The notes: generated by a model not told the origin, from the sequence alone. A stretch of DNA of 64,000 nt from Hyposmocoma kahamanoa (GCF_003589595.1 NW_020653726.1:14967405-15031404); one strand, 5' to 3'. Positions 20,591 through 32,477 are shown, numbered from the stretch's first letter. Numbers and translations: made by a program.

Positions 20591-20968
20591 CATCTACATA
20601 TTTGCCAAGCGCGAAACTGGATTCATCCCCTAGTTTACCACCCATAGAGGCGGAATATTTTCTTCAAATTTAAATGGGACCAATGTCTAACTGAGGTACC
20701 TACTCTCTTTCCAACAGAACAAGAATCGAGTTCTTAGGTTTTCGCAATTGTTACACATACGAAATAAAACTTTTCGGATTTAAATCGCGTATATTTGTTT
20801 TTTCACACAAACAAGACTCATCAAAATCGGTTCACAAATAGATCGGTATATAAGTCATAGTGTAAATAAATAATAATCGAGTAATCGCGTGACTTACACA
20901 AAAAAGTACAGTCGAATAAAAGTCGAATAAAGTAGAAGAACCTCCTCCTTTTTTGAAGTCGGTTAAAA
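20591..20968 (+). repeat. Family D repeat, copy 1, interrupted by family E
   Basis: Family D is a dispersed unclassified repeat with CATCCCCTAATTTGCCACCC, TTCAAATTTAAATGGGACCA and a 3' end AACCTCCTCCTTTTTTGAAG. Here it runs to about 20727, is broken by a family E fragment, and resumes at ATCAAAATCGGTTCACAAAT. No inverted ends or coding frame were found. Confidence 0.65.
20728..20815 (+). repeat. Family E fragment inside family D
   Basis: One arm only: GAGTTCTTAGGTTTTCGCAA through AAATCGCGTATATTTGTTTT. The family D sequence is continuous on both sides, so E came later. Confidence 0.6.
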
Positions 20969-21297
20969 ATCGCAATGGCGGCTGTATAGTAACGCGATGG
21001 CTAGCCAGTGACAAGCCACTACTCTTAACATTGAGTAGAATACCAAACGAACCAAAGCTTCCCATTGACATTCCATCGACATACAACTGTAGGCTGATTT
21101 TCTCGTGCTGTGTTGTGTGCAGATGGGTTTCCGAGCGAGAAGATGAATATGATTCCTACTATATCTTTCTAATTTGTAAGTTAAATCAACTATTGTTCCG
21201 ATTTGAAATGTCAAAAGTTTCCGATCGGCCAGTTGTGCATCGCAATTATGCGCCTCGACTCGGAAGAGACGCAGTTTCCGATGATATACATATACAT
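20969..21297. other. Unassigned stretch
   Basis: Open frames on both strands overlap each other and have no recognisable domain. Confidence 0.35.
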
Positions 21298-21604
21298 AAA
21301 ATTAGCGGACTTGGTGCCCTGGCCCTTTCCCCCGTTCTCCGTCCGCCATCCGTCCGAAACAATTCCTGTCAAATAAGTAATACTCGACCAAATAAGAGAC
21401 GCATGATGCGAATGAAGCTTCATACCTGACGTTGTCTTTTAATTGGGAGTATTACTTATTTCACAGCAGGGGAAATGCGTACAAAACGACATATATGGAC
21501 AAAATGACATAGTTGGCATAATTTGAATTTAGTTGAGTCTAGCAAGCAACTAACAACTGCATCATATGACCCAAGTGGCTTTTACTAGCCTGTCAATACG
21601 TTAA

Positions 21605-23070
21605 GGATCAAATCACACTGGCGCAGAGTCAAAGCATCCCGTCGAAACCTAGGGGCCTACCACAACCTCTTAAAACAATATTACTATAACCTTACGTTGA
21701 CTTTGACGCGCTTAAAGTAAGCTTATTATAATGTTAAAACTACGATGTTTTATTGGCAGCTTTGTGATTATTCATTCGTTGTTCTTATGTCAAATTTAGC
21801 AATCTTAAAATAGTTACACGGATGCAATGGAAACAATATTATTTTCGAATTTATTGTCTAGAAATTAATTTGTACTTATTAAAAGTTAAATTGATCTTAT
21901 TTATTTACATATATCTCTTCATTATTTTGTTTATTGTTTTTAATGGTACTTAATTTACATAAGAAATAATTTTTCGTTAAATAAAAATACGCGACGTTTA
22001 ATTCGTAAAATTATGACAGCGATATCTATGTGCTCCTTGGCACTTGTTATACTAACGGTTGACACTAGACTATAATTCCGAATTCAAAATGTGACAATCA
22101 AGTTTTAGCTTGTTTCATTTATTTTTCTTCATGAAATGCGGAAAAATAATGTAATTTTAATAGATTTCTTTTTTACGTACTTTTCTTTTTCTGGCAGGTG
22201 AATTTCTTTTTACATTATACTACGATAGGACGAGTCGTAACATCAAAAAAGAAAGAATGGGATTATACAGTTCATGTAGTGTTATTTCTTTCCTATTTTT
22301 AGTAAGGAATAGACAATATTGGGAAATTTTAAATAGAAAACCACCGCGAGACTCAGACGTATTAACGAAAATAACTTATGTATTAAAAAAAAAAAAAAAA
22401 GTATTTAAGTCGAATTTTTGCTCGACATGATTCGAACCAATTCGTGGTCCTTAATCATGAGATTCCGCGGCGGTGACTCGACGGAAACTGCGCGCCAAAG
22501 CTCTGGCAGCCCGCTCACTCAGTACGGCAGCGGGCACAGGCGGTGTCGGCGAGAAACTACCCTCGTTTGCTTCATTTTTTTTAAAGTCATATGAAGGATT
22601 GATTACTCCACTAACAACGGCACTTTTTAAAGTCTCATCTACACTAACCACTGACGTAGTACTTAACACTGTTTTCCAGTAATAATTAAGTAATATTGGG
22701 AAATCATTCGTTCTTTCAGCCACTTTAGCAATAATACATTACTTGGTTGATAGGTTTGTCATGGTACGAATATGAGTAATATTACAATAAGCTTACTATA
22801 AACATTGAAATAAGATTGTTTTTTGAAAGGTTATGGGTAGGCCCCCTGGTCTTCAACTACAACGCATGGCGTCGTCGCGTTACGACGCTCGCATTAGTAC
22901 GCCTAGATCACAGTGTGGTCTGACACGCCACTGCGCGCAAGTAACCGCTCGTCTTTAACCAAACGTCGACACGCGATTCCATATTCGCATAACACAATTT
23001 TTTACTTTAATAAAGGGAAAACATGACGCGTTGCGACGCTTCCACTCTGCGCCAGTGTGAGTTGAGCCTT
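21605..23070. mobile_element. Family J element, inner layer, non-autonomous
   Basis: Inverted ends share TCACACTGGCGCAGAGT (near 21612-21628 and 23044-23060), with similarity extending outward by about 10 bases. Shared subterminal blocks include GGGGCCTACC and TAAGCTTAT. TTAA precedes the left end (21601-21604), suggesting a piggyBac-like target, but the right flank lacks TTAA. No transposase frame is present in its 1.47 kb. Confidence 0.6.
22385..22723 (-). mobile_element. Possible tRNA-related SINE inside J
   Basis: On the minus strand, a GGTTCGAATCATG B-box-like sequence precedes a tail that ends in about 16 T on the plus-strand complement side (A-run at 22385-22400). An 85-90 residue frame fills the body but has no recognisable domain, so I do not call a gene. 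An unrecognised exon is the alternative. Confidence 0.35.
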
Positions 23071-23472
23071 TTTCACCTCTCTCATCCGTCCCAGGGTCGT
23101 CCCTGAAGACAGGGGTTATGAACGTTACGAGTTTTTTCCATTGTATATGGAAAAATGGTTTTTGATTGATCTTAGTTAAACTAAGATTTTTTTTCTGTTG
23201 TTTTTATTCTGTAAATGTTTATTACTTTCAGTAAATAATGAACCAAAGACTATTGGTGTAGAATATGACTGTGCTGTGTATTACCAACAAAGAATAATGA
23301 TTCAAAATTAAAACTCTATGTCATTTTGCATGTATTTCCCCTAATTGTTTCGGACGTTTGTCACACGGAGAACGAGAGTAGATCCCCGGTCTGAAATTAG
23401 AGAATTCCCTGTACCACGAGTCCCAAAGCAGACAACATTCATTTCGGGCCGTTACCCGGTACGGTTACCAGA

Positions 23473-24045
23473 TCAGGACCCCGATTCAGAACTCTTCTTT
23501 ATTTTATCCGAATCGTTCGATTAGATATCGTTCTCGACTCGAAGGGTGCTCTCCGAACAATTCAGAACATTCGAGTTAAACATTCGACTCGGATTCGGAC
23601 ACAATATCGTTATCCAACAGCGTTTACGGAGTTAGCCGGTGAAATAGATTACAAGGAAAATGAATATCCTTTTATAATACATTTTTAAGACTTTAAAGCC
23701 CTAAAATAAAGGAATGCATTAATCTTGCTTTAAAATAAATTAATAAAATTGAATAAAATCCAGACTTTATTTAAAATATTAAGAGATTTCCATATTACAT
23801 TCTTGCTTTGTTAACAATAGGACATTCGGTAACTTTCATTCGATAACTGTGTTCTGAATAACCTTTGTAGCCATTGCCGGTCGAGAAGTTTGAGTAATCG
23901 TATGGGTGTGACGGCATTTCGGTTTTGTTTCGAATACGACAGTTTGACGTTTGATTCGGGTGTTGTGAATAAAAATGAACAGAAATCGCACGATATTAAA
24001 TCGAATCGGTCGACAACTCAGTTATCGTAAGGTTCTGAATCGGCC
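23473..24045. mobile_element. Family F MITE, copy 1
   Basis: The left end CCCCGATTCAGAACTC and right end GGTTCTGAATCGG form inverted termini. The ~570-bp body has GAATCGTTCGATT near the left and GAATCGGTCGACAACT near the right. It is non-coding, and similar copies lie at 30783 and 48187. Superfamily unknown. Confidence 0.7.
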
Positions 24046-24180
24046 ACCACAACCGATTCAGAAAAGTTTTTTTCCAAAATTCGTGGTACATACCGGGAAT
24101 CGAACCAGGGACCTCCTCATTAGTCCTCATCCAGCGCCCACAATGTATAAATCATCGGGATACCGCGGTCGTCAATAGAA
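24046..24180 (-). repeat. tRNA-like SINE fragment
   Basis: ACCGGGAATCGAACCAGGGA is the complement of a B-box region (GGTTCGATTCCC). Unlike families B and C in the remaining sequence, it may be a third tRNA-derived type. Short and without clear ends. Confidence 0.45.
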
Positions 24181-24365
24181 TTTAGTATATTTGGAATTGA
24201 CTACCGTAATAAACACATTTACGATCATTTAAAAGGTAACACTAACGGTACATATTGAATTCTTAGTTAGCAAATCAATAATATTTGATCGTGGTAACCA
24301 TAGCTTGGTGACCTTTTAGAATGATAAAACTGTAGATATAATGATTTATAGATACATTGATTTTA

Positions 24366-24562
24366 GTAGAAGTAGACCTTGTTGTGTTCGTCTAGGGAAT
24401 TTCTGCCAACTTACCTATTTCTGCCGCCACGTAATGTGACATTATTGCGTTCAGGTTTTGAAGGGTAAGGGTGCTGGTGAAATTACAGACACGCACGTGG
24501 GACTTTTTTTATAACATCAAGTGACTGACGAACGAGTCATACGCCTGACGGTAAGCTACACA
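24366..24562. repeat. Family A repeat, copy 3 (head-to-head chimera)
   Basis: The first ~140 bases are a plus-oriented family A 5' half. From about 24520 the sequence reads GAGTCATACGCCTGACGGTA, which is the 3' end of the same family in reverse orientation. Confidence 0.6.
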
Positions 24563-24834
24563 CCAAAATGATGTTTATTGGATTCTAGACATTGTCGTTT
24601 CCTTTAACGCACGTGGACTTAAACAATCAAACATACTTTATGTAAATTATATTCATAAAGTTTTATTTTATTCGCAGTCTAACATTTATTAGCCATCTTT
24701 CAATTTGCAATTCTCTTTTTGATAGTAAAACAATTAATAAATCCACATTTCAAGGTTTGTTGAAGTCGATTTAAATTTATTGAGTCTTCTGTGATTGCGA
24801 CGATTTGGTTAAATAGCGCCCAGTAGATACTAGT
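24563..24834. other. Spacer without features
   Basis: AT-rich DNA, nothing recognisable. Confidence 0.4.
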
Positions 24835-25145
24835 AGCAGTTTAGTACCAGTAGAACTCCTTGTGAAAGAGTTCGTCCAGGGAAATACTGCCACCTTACCT
24901 ATTTCAGCCCCCAAGCAGTCATGACAGTATTACTGCTATCCCGTTTTGAAGGGTAAAGGTGCTGGTGAAGTTATAGGCACATGAGACTGATCAATTTGTC
25001 TCTCAGAATGACGGGCGCATTGGCAGTGCCCCTCAAATATTTGTGACTTAAAGCTCTGAGTGGCACTGCAACTGTTATAGACAAGCGTGTCGGTTACCAT
25101 CAGGCGCACGACTTGTTCGTCCCGTCACTTGGTATCATATAAAAA
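24835..25145 (+). repeat. Family A repeat, copy 4
   Basis: Full-length copy from GCAGTTTAGTACCAGTAGAAC to CCCGTCACTTGGTATCATAT followed by an A-run. Confidence 0.8.
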
Positions 25146-25354
25146 GAAGGCATTTTGCAAAAACAATCCTATTGTTCGTGGCTGAAACACGGCCATTTCG
25201 CGCAAAAAAAGCGTAAATATACAATCATAACTAGATTGATGGCCTTGTTGCCAAAACCAGTAAATTTATATTTTTTTATAAAGTCAAAGTTAAAAATTAT
25301 TTATTCCATAGGTAAAATAAATTTACACTTGAAAACTGTTAATTAATAAAAATT

Positions 25355-25475
25355 AATAAAACTGACCTCAAAAATTCGTGGAATTACATCTATTTGCCAA
25401 GTTTTATTGATCCCCTATTATTCATCCCCTAATTTGCCATCCTTAGAGGTGGGATATTTTCTTCAATGTTTTTAT
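25355..25475 (+). repeat. Family D fragment, copy 2
   Basis: Matches the family D core (CATCCCCTAATTTGCCATCC) and stops where an inverted family A copy begins. Confidence 0.6.
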
Positions 25476-25775
25476 AGCATCAAGGGACGAGTTTTTAAGA
25501 CGGGACGAACAAGTCGTGCGCCTGATGGTAAGCTACACACCTGTCCATAACAGTTGCAGTGCCACTCAGAACTTTAAATTGCAAAGATCTGAGGGGCACT
25601 GCCACAGCGCCCGTCACCCTGAGACATAAGTTGACAAGTCCCATGTGCCTGTAATTTCACCAGCACCCTTACCCTTCAAAACCGGAACACAGTAATGCTG
25701 ATATTACTGCCTGGCGGTAAAAATAGGTAAGGTACTTCCCAGGATTAATACTTTCGCAAGGAGCTCTACTGCTAC
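25476..25775 (-). repeat. Family A repeat, copy 5
   Basis: Inverted relative to copy 4, which lies about 330 bp away, so the two could form a long hairpin in a transcript. Confidence 0.75.
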
Positions 25776-25869
25776 CATGTTCATGATACAAACGCGGAAC
25801 TTATTCTCTGGGTTTTATTGCGGTATCAGGAGATGACGGTGATCATATGATTGGCGATTTGCACTATTT

Positions 25870-25925
25870 GGTAAGTTGGCAGTACTACCCTGGACGAACT
25901 CTTTCACAAGGAGCTCTACTGCTAT
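25870..25925 (-). repeat. Family A fragment, copy 6
   Basis: Only the 5' ~55 bases of the family, inverted (GAACTCTTTCACAAGGAGCT). Confidence 0.6.
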
Positions 25926-26439
25926 TAATATAATGAGATCAATACACAGAAGACAGACGTTCATCCGTCCTCTCACAAAACCTCAAACATTCATCACGCA
26001 CAGCCACCCACTTACAAAAACATCACGTCTGGTGCAGACACGAGAAGCGCAGACAGTGACCATCCGTAAACTAACAACTTGTAAGCCCCATTCAATGAGC
26101 CCAAGCACGATTGATCTACTGTTTAAGTTCTTGAGGAGTTGGGCAATCTGCAGACGGTCGCAGCATCAGATCAAGGTTATCTTATGATTGAGATCTTTAC
26201 ACGGACTGAGAAAAGAGTTGATAATTTTTAAACTGCGGAATTGATGTTCATCAAACATAGTTAAGAACCATCTCGATTAAACTAGCCTTGAAATACAATA
26301 AAAAACCTCTTTAGAATCAATCTAGCCACACACGTACTCAGATGTACAGGCAAAGGTTTCAAACTTATAAGTCCTATAAAACTATTTACATATATCCTAT
26401 ATAACTTTTTGCGTCAGGCGTTAAATAGTTTTTTGCTAT
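25926..26439. other. Unassigned stretch
   Basis: A plus frame at 25876-26187 is partly family A. The remainder is not recognisable. Confidence 0.35.
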
Positions 26440-26935
26440 GAAAGGCTGCAAAGTCGTTGTTTGTCCCCAGTGCTTAAGCGAAGGATTCCAAGACTGAAAA
26501 TGAGCGTAGCGAGGTTTTCAAGTCACGAGACGCACAATAACTTTACTGCCGAGCAAAACACACAACTTTTCACCTTACTATAGCGAGGAAAATGGTAGAT
26601 GAAAGAAAAACAGTTGAACTATAACAAATCAGTTTAGTTCTTTAACAGATTAAAATAATTTAATAAACAAATTAATTACCAAATTTATTACAAAATTAGT
26701 TACCGTTGTAAATTTAACGTCAACAATAATAAGAATAAAATATACCAACGGATTTATATTACCTAAATAATGTACGACAAATCACATTGCTGAACGTGTC
26801 TTTTTTTTAATCAATAGAAAAAGTTTGTTGTATCACAGTCCACCGTCAAGTTCGAATTTCAAAAACCTTTGGCGCGTTGATATCTAATGAGAAAGAAAGC
26901 CTTTCCGAGCTAGTGAGGTGTTTTTCACCTTTACT
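26440..26935 (+). repeat. Family O repeat, copy 1 (empty site for Q)
   Basis: The copy runs from TTTGCTATGAAAGGCTGCAAAG through GAGCGTAGCGAGG and ends near CCGAGCTAGTGAGGTG. The second copy at 43230-44225 has the same order but carries a Q MITE. Here the site reads TATCACAGTCCACCGTCAAG with no insert. Class unknown. Confidence 0.65.
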
Positions 26936-26984
26936 TGTACATATTCAGGTAGAGAATGCGCATTCAAAAAAATCCAAAAAAAAA

Positions 26985-27292
26985 ACGAAGCTCAAAAGTT
27001 TGCTCATCCGCTTTCGCTGTGTTTGTTACATCTATTTACCTAGTTTTATTGAAATCGGTTAAAGGAAAGTGGGTGATATCCAATGAACCGGATTCATCCC
27101 CTAATTTTCCAGCCTTAGGGGTGGGACATGTTCTTCAAATTTGAATGGGACCACAAGTGATGTACGTCCTTTCCAACAAAAAAATAATCATCGAAACGGT
27201 TCGGTTTACAAATGTCAGAGTAATCGTGTAACTCACAAACAAAAAAGTACAGTCGAATTGAGAATCTCCTCTGTTTTTGAAGTAAATTGATA
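26985..27292 (+). repeat. Family D repeat, copy 3
   Basis: The most complete copy: GCTCAAAAG start region, CCCCTAATTTTCCAGCCTTA core, and GTACAGTCGAATTGAGAATC near the end. Confidence 0.7.
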
Positions 27293-27499
27293 ATATCTAA
27301 TAAAATTTGGTATACTTATTTCCTTTGCCGAGTTTACTTTTTACGATACTAAACACGAAGCATACTATAACTACGTAAATCTAAAACTTTATTGTCACTA
27401 TACTATTTGTCACCTGAAAATGTTAATTACGCTGATTTTGCATAACAACAAAACTGAAACTAAATAATGGCGGCCATACATGTTACGGTGTACCGGAGA

Positions 27500-27645
27500 G
27501 GTTTACCTGTACAGGTACACTAAACTGCACACGTGTGTTCCAACACACGTTCCGGCTTACCTGCGCATGTACACTAAACTACACAGGTGTGTTCCAACAC
27601 ACGTTTACACTAAATTGTACAGGTTTGTTACAATACGGGTGCGGT
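27500..27645. repeat. Minisatellite, ~64-bp unit, about 2.5 copies
   Basis: Units contain GTACACTAAACTGCACACG and GTGTGTTCCAACACACGTT. A related piece, CCAATACACGTTCCGGTTTA, lies about 1.1 kb further on at 28750. The 74-residue frame across it follows the repeat and is not supported as a gene. Confidence 0.65.
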
Positions 27646-27864
27646 TCGTAATATATAACAACAAATTACATATTTTTAGTCGATGTAACGCTCAACATAT
27701 ATAATTAATTTGTGGTACTGATCTTGCACGATATAAAGGTAGTGACCTTATATAGTGGGTATAATAAACGATTGATATATCAATTTTCAATCTAATATAC
27801 CGATGGCATAATGTTCATTTTATATAAACACTTCAGATATAACATTCACGAGTCTAATATACTA

Positions 27865-28273
27865 TTACCCGCTACTCTCAGACTTGAACCGTCTGACGAA
27901 ATATTTGGGCGCCGGCTGAAAGACCTTTTCTTGAAAAATCCTATATACTCCGTAAAAGAATTTATGGACTTTAAATTGTAACGAATTCAGTATTTTCTAT
28001 TTTTATTCTAATTTTTACCGCATTAACATACTCTTGTACAATTGTTATCAACTTATGACGATCCTTGATGGAGAATAATATTTGATATATAATTTAATGA
28101 CAACAATATTATATCATTAATTGTTAATTTTCTAATTATTGCGTGTTTTTCTTATAATTTTCCCTTTTGTCTGACGATCTCAATATAATTTCTTATACTT
28201 TGACATGTAGTGCAATTTATACTGTAATGTTATATTTGAGAAATAAATGAATCTGATTCTGAATCTGAATCTA
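27865..28273 (+). mobile_element. 5'-truncated LINE 3' end
   Basis: The open frame from 27865 to the stop at 27979-27981 reads LPATLRLEPSDEIFGRRLKD and continues to YSVKEFMDFKL, the C-terminal pattern of insect LINE ORF2. A 3' UTR of about 290 bases ends in a short GAATCT repeat tail near 28272. Dead on arrival. Confidence 0.65.
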
Positions 28274-29052
28274 TTAACATAATTCTAGGGGTGTTTAGGT
28301 GCAATGGTAAATGAACCGAATTTGTTTGCATTTCCTAGTTGGTTCGACCTCCTCCTGTGGGTTAGGTTAGTATGCAATTAAATATTCTGCTTAAAGTTTT
28401 AATAAATATAAAGCTGCACAAAGACAAATTTATATTGCGATTGTACATTTAATGAAATAAAAATTTCTTATCAACATAATGTAGAGCGCTTCAAGTGATC
28501 ATAAAACCAAATATTGTGTTATATTATTTAATGCATTATACTGGTAGTACTTACACCATTTGTTCATTATGTCGCCTAATCACTATATCTAATGTTTGTT
28601 ATAATGAAGGTTTATTATACACATTGAAATTATACCTTTTATTGATTAAATACAGTGAATGATTATATCCTTAGAAATTATATCAACTGTTGTTATACAA
28701 AGTGAAAATAGATTATTTGTTGTTAAATCTTCCGTTACACACCCGTTCCAATACACGTTCCGGTTTACTGCTATAAGATATTAGAAAACCGATTATAGGT
28801 ATAGATCTCGTTTGGCTGATCCAAGATATTGTTAATGTCTCAATTTCGCTAAAAATACCTATTGCGTTTGTTTTGATAAGGACGGCAGAGTATTACTTAC
28901 TCGTTCAAAAGGAGCTCTGTTGCTACAAAAGATTGTTAGTTATTATTAGGTATTTCACTTTGATTTTGAGCAGAACAAAGGTTCAATGTCGTCATGTGTT
29001 TATCTTAGTTAGAGGTCATTCTTTAATTAAACATTATGAACTTTAGTTCACA
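28274..29052. other. AT-rich stretch with a small family A trace
   Basis: A trace of inverted family A 5' end (AAAGGAGCTCTGTTGCTAC) is at 28909-28927. Nothing else is supported. Confidence 0.4.
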
Positions 29053-29143
29053 CTCTAGATAACAAAGTATAAAAAAGAAATACGTGTTAATTTTCAGACT
29101 TTTGGGGAACTGAATATTTATTTTTACACTTTGTTATCTATTT
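29053..29143. repeat. Small foldback, ~20-bp arms
   Basis: TAGATAACAAAGTATAAAAA pairs with the inverted block TTTTTACACTTTGTTATCTA about 50 bases on. MITE-like size; no clear target duplication. Confidence 0.5.
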
Positions 29144-29579
29144 TTTTAGTTTGTTATCTATTATTTTAAAAATATGGTTTTCATCTGTGCCATATAGTGT
29201 AAAAGTACTAAGTCCTTGTCACAGATTACTTAATAGTTTCCTTGTTGAAAAATTATGAAATTGTAAGAAATGTCTTCGGGTAGTATTTGATATAATTTTA
29301 TTACGTTTATACAAATTAATCTATTATAATACGTAAGATCAAAACGTAGAATGTACAAAGTTCACGCGATATCACGTTAACCGCAAAGACGGATTAAAAC
29401 TATAATACAATGTGTGGAACTAGTGATGTACCTTGAAAATCAAGTCATTGTTTTTTTCACAATTTTGAAAAAAAGAACCAGCACGATAGTTTCGCACGAT
29501 ACTTACAACAATGTAATCGGATAGATTACAGTATTTTTTTTGCAACAAGGTACAATTGCAATTGTTGTCATTTCATTGT
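29144..29579. other. AT-rich stretch
   Basis: Nothing recognisable. Confidence 0.4.
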
Positions 29580-29690
29580 CTTGGCCTGTAGCGGCGTTAA
29601 ATGCGAGGAGTGGAAAAAGGGATGGGAGGCCTTTGTCCTGCAGTGGGACAGTAATGGCTGAAAAATCAAATGAAAAAATGAATTTGTAGC
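29580..29690 (+). mobile_element. RTE-type LINE 3' end fragment
   Basis: GGGATGGGAGGCCTTTGTCC followed by TGCAGTGGGACAGTAATGGC is the 3' terminal block of a common lepidopteran RTE-like LINE, recognised from general knowledge of this sequence type. An A-rich simple tail follows. No coding remains. Confidence 0.5.
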
Positions 29691-30234
29691 AAACACTTAA
29701 TAGGAAGTAATATTAATTTATCGTCAATGTAGTCAAATTCCAATAAATAATACACACAATCAAATATAAATCGTTCCGAGAAGACTGTGCTGGGAACGCG
29801 TTGCGTTTTCCAGCAAATACTGAGATAGTGACCCTGTTGTTACCGCGGCTGGTACTATACAAGCTATCTATACCTGCTGTCTGTATTCGAATAGTTTGTT
29901 ATAATTTAATTTGATTTTTTCGTAATAATTTGAAAATGTTTTGTTTTTCTTCTGTTTTGTTTCGTTTCTCTTTTTTTTGTCTTTTGTGGTACACAAAGAA
30001 ATGTATTTTCTTTCTTTCTGGAATTCTTGGGCGTTGTAATTGTCAAAGCCACGGAAATGATTTTGTTTAGCTGCAACGATATCTGTATACTAGCGAACGA
30101 TTTTGCGTTCCATACACACGCTGTATTTCACTGATGTGTGGTGAAGACGCTACACATCATTTAGTTGGTTATCAAACATTCAAGATGTTGGACGCAGATG
30201 CGGTTCTCTTTGAAAATTAATTTACATCGGCGTG
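29691..30234. other. Stretch without features
   Basis: T-rich runs near 29930-29990. No gene is supported. Confidence 0.4.
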
Positions 30235-30418
30235 CAGTGATTTAAATCGCGTACATTTGTTTTTTAAACAAACCGACGTTTCGGGCCCTTTACTGGCCTA
30301 TGGTCACGGTTGCCTGTTTAACAGTTGATTGTTTGAAAAAACAAATATACGCGATTTAAATCCGGAAAAATAGTTTCATTTCCTACGTGTAACAATCGCG
30401 AAAACCTAAGAACTAAAA
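30235..30418. repeat. Family E foldback repeat, copy 3
   Basis: The right arm is complete, ending ACAATCGCGAAAACCTAAGA, and defines that family boundary. The left arm is cut at AAATCGCGTACATTTG. The central block GGTCACGGTTGCC is present. Confidence 0.7.
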
Positions 30419-30589
30419 TTTTTAAATTATATTAAATTATTTACATTGATTCGTTAAGTAATGTTGTGGTTTTTTATTAATTTGTGCATTGTAACATTTA
30501 ATAATCACGAAATAGTATACACAATTTCACACTACCCATCTCGTGATGATCATCTTGATTAATTTCTTGGAAAGTACCTACTCCACTAG

Positions 30590-30700
30590 TTTGTTATAAT
30601 TATTAATACAAAGATTGAAGATAAAGGAAAATTCCTTCGATTTGACAGGATTCGAATCTGCGCTTGCAGGTGGGCTTTTCAGATTGAAAGAATTTTCTTC
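30590..30700 (-). mobile_element. Family B SINE, copy 3 (partial)
   Basis: TTGTTATAATTATTAATACA followed by the complement of a B box (CAGGATTCGAATCTG). The A-box side is missing. Confidence 0.6.
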
Positions 30701-30782
30701 GTATTATATTAGCTCATAGTATATTAGCTCGCACGCATCCACTGCTGAACATAACCTCCTCTGGAACTCGCCAACTCTCCCG

Positions 30783-31358
30783 GTCCAAGACCCTGATTCA
30801 GAACTCTTCGATATTTTAACGGAATCGTTCGATTGGACATCGTTCTCGAATCGAAGGGCGCTTTCTTAGCTATTCAGAATATTCGAGTTAAACGATCAAT
30901 TCGAATTCGGGTACTGTGTCGTTATTCAACAGCGTTTACGGAATTAGTCGGTGAAATAGATTATAAGAAAAATTCAAATTCTTTTATATACATTTTTAAG
31001 ACTTTAAAGGTCTAAAATATAGGAATGTATTAATCTTGCATTAAAATAAATTAATAAAACTGAACAAAATCTTCGGACTTTATTTAAAACAATAAAAGAT
31101 TTCCTTATTACATTCGTGCTGTGTAAACGACAGGACGTTCGGTAACTTTCATTCTATAATTATTCTGAATAACGTTTGTAGCCTTTGTCGGTCGAGATGT
31201 TCTAGTAATCGTACAAGTGATAAGTCATTTCGGTTCGGTTTCGAATACGACGACAGTGTGACGTTCGATACGGGTGTTGTGAATAAAAACAAAAAGAACT
31301 CGTACGATATAAAATCGAATCGGTCGACAACTGAGTTATCGTAAGGCACTGAATCGAC
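30783..31358. mobile_element. Family F MITE, copy 2
   Basis: The left end CCTGATTCAGAACTC and right end GGCACTGAATCG match copy 1 over the whole ~570 bp. Non-coding. Confidence 0.7.
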
Positions 31359-31594
31359 CCCCAGTACCGTCCGCATCTCTCCATTAATGTTCATAATTTC
31401 ATGTTATTTGTTGTGGTGCAAATAATTAATTTTCATCTGGATTATAAGTTACACCTATTCGTGTGTAAAAGAGAACGTACAGTTAAGGTGCCTGCAGATT
31501 CGCTTGATACCAATCGTCTACTTCTTATAACAATAGTCGATTTTGTGTGATCACACATATGGACCAAAAATAATTATAACATTTTTATTTAAAA
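31359..31594. other. Spacer
   Basis: Nothing recognisable. Confidence 0.35.
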
Positions 31595-31680
31595 TAAAAC
31601 TGACCTCAACATTTTGTGGCATTACATCTATTTGCCAATTTTACATATATTTGGTGAAATCGATTAACGGAAAAATAAAT
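31595..31680 (+). repeat. Family D fragment, copy 4
   Basis: Only the start of the family is present (ACTGACCTCAACATTTTGTG, TTACATCTATTTGCC). Confidence 0.5.
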
Positions 31681-32477
31681 TGTTTACCAAAACTTAAAAT
31701 TTCACAAATAGTACGTGCAAAAACAAATATATTTAAATAGATCGCTCTCAACGGTCATGACGTGACTCTATGTAAAACGCATGTCGTTATCGGGAAAGAC
31801 GCTTGCACGTTTGAATTTACTAACAAATACACATCTAAAAAGTGTCAGATAGTGCAACAAAAACTTGAGTTTATTTTTAGTAAATTTATTACGCTTTGTA
31901 AAAAAGAATGGAACAAAAGTTGTTGTTTACGATACCAGTAATATAATCTTTCGAAATTATTAGTATTTTAAAAATAACCCTGTAAATTATTGGCGATTTT
32001 AAAATTAACGTTGTAGTTTTTTTAATTTTTTTATTTGGCTTACAAAAATAGAGTTATCAGTCTTAACTAGACATGCTTCAATACAATTCAAATGCAATGG
32101 AACCTACTAGATGTAAGCAAGTAAATCTTGTCTATATAATATGCGTTGACAAGAATCATAGGGAAATTTCAACGAGGCCAACATTAACCTTACAAAAGAT
32201 AATCAATGGAATTAATAGATTTGTAATTCGAAGACGCAAATGTTAAAACCGTTTAGACATTAGTCAAATACTCCATAATTGAAATCATTGTTTTTAGACG
32301 TTAGTGACTTCGATGTGGAGTGAATGACCTTTTTTCTCCTTTAAACCTGTTAACAATAAAACAGGTTTAGTGTTCTGATTCTGTTTTTTATGCAACTTAC
32401 TTTATAAAACAGGAAAATCATATTTGGATTTTGTGATTTATTGTTATAAACTCGAATTTGTATTAATTTAAAAATAT
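31681..32477. other. AT-rich stretch
   Basis: A 10-bp-arm hairpin AAACCTGTT / AACAGGTTT lies at about 32342-32367. No gene is supported. Confidence 0.4.

Larger units (their letters stand above)
21468..23345. mobile_element. Family I element inserted in H, middle layer
   Basis: The left end AGGGGAAATGCGTACAAAA and the right end, whose reverse complement starts TAGGGGAAATACATGCAAAA, are inverted. Both are followed inward by ATGACATAG. It splits family H and is itself split by the J element. Confidence 0.55.
21298..23392. mobile_element. Family H inverted-repeat element, outer layer of a nest
   Basis: The left part (21298-21467) and right part (about 23346-23392) are the two sides of one element whose uninterrupted copy is at 52864-53070. 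The left end has GTTCTCCGTCCGCCATCCGT, and the right end has its complement-like GACGTTTGTCACACGGAGAAC. The intact copy shows the two sides are normally about 20 bases apart at this point. Confidence 0.6.

Noticed and set aside
22451..22723. Possible 90-residue host protein
   Set aside because: It starts at GTG, lies inside a nested MITE, ends in a tRNA-like segment and A-run, and has no recognised domain.
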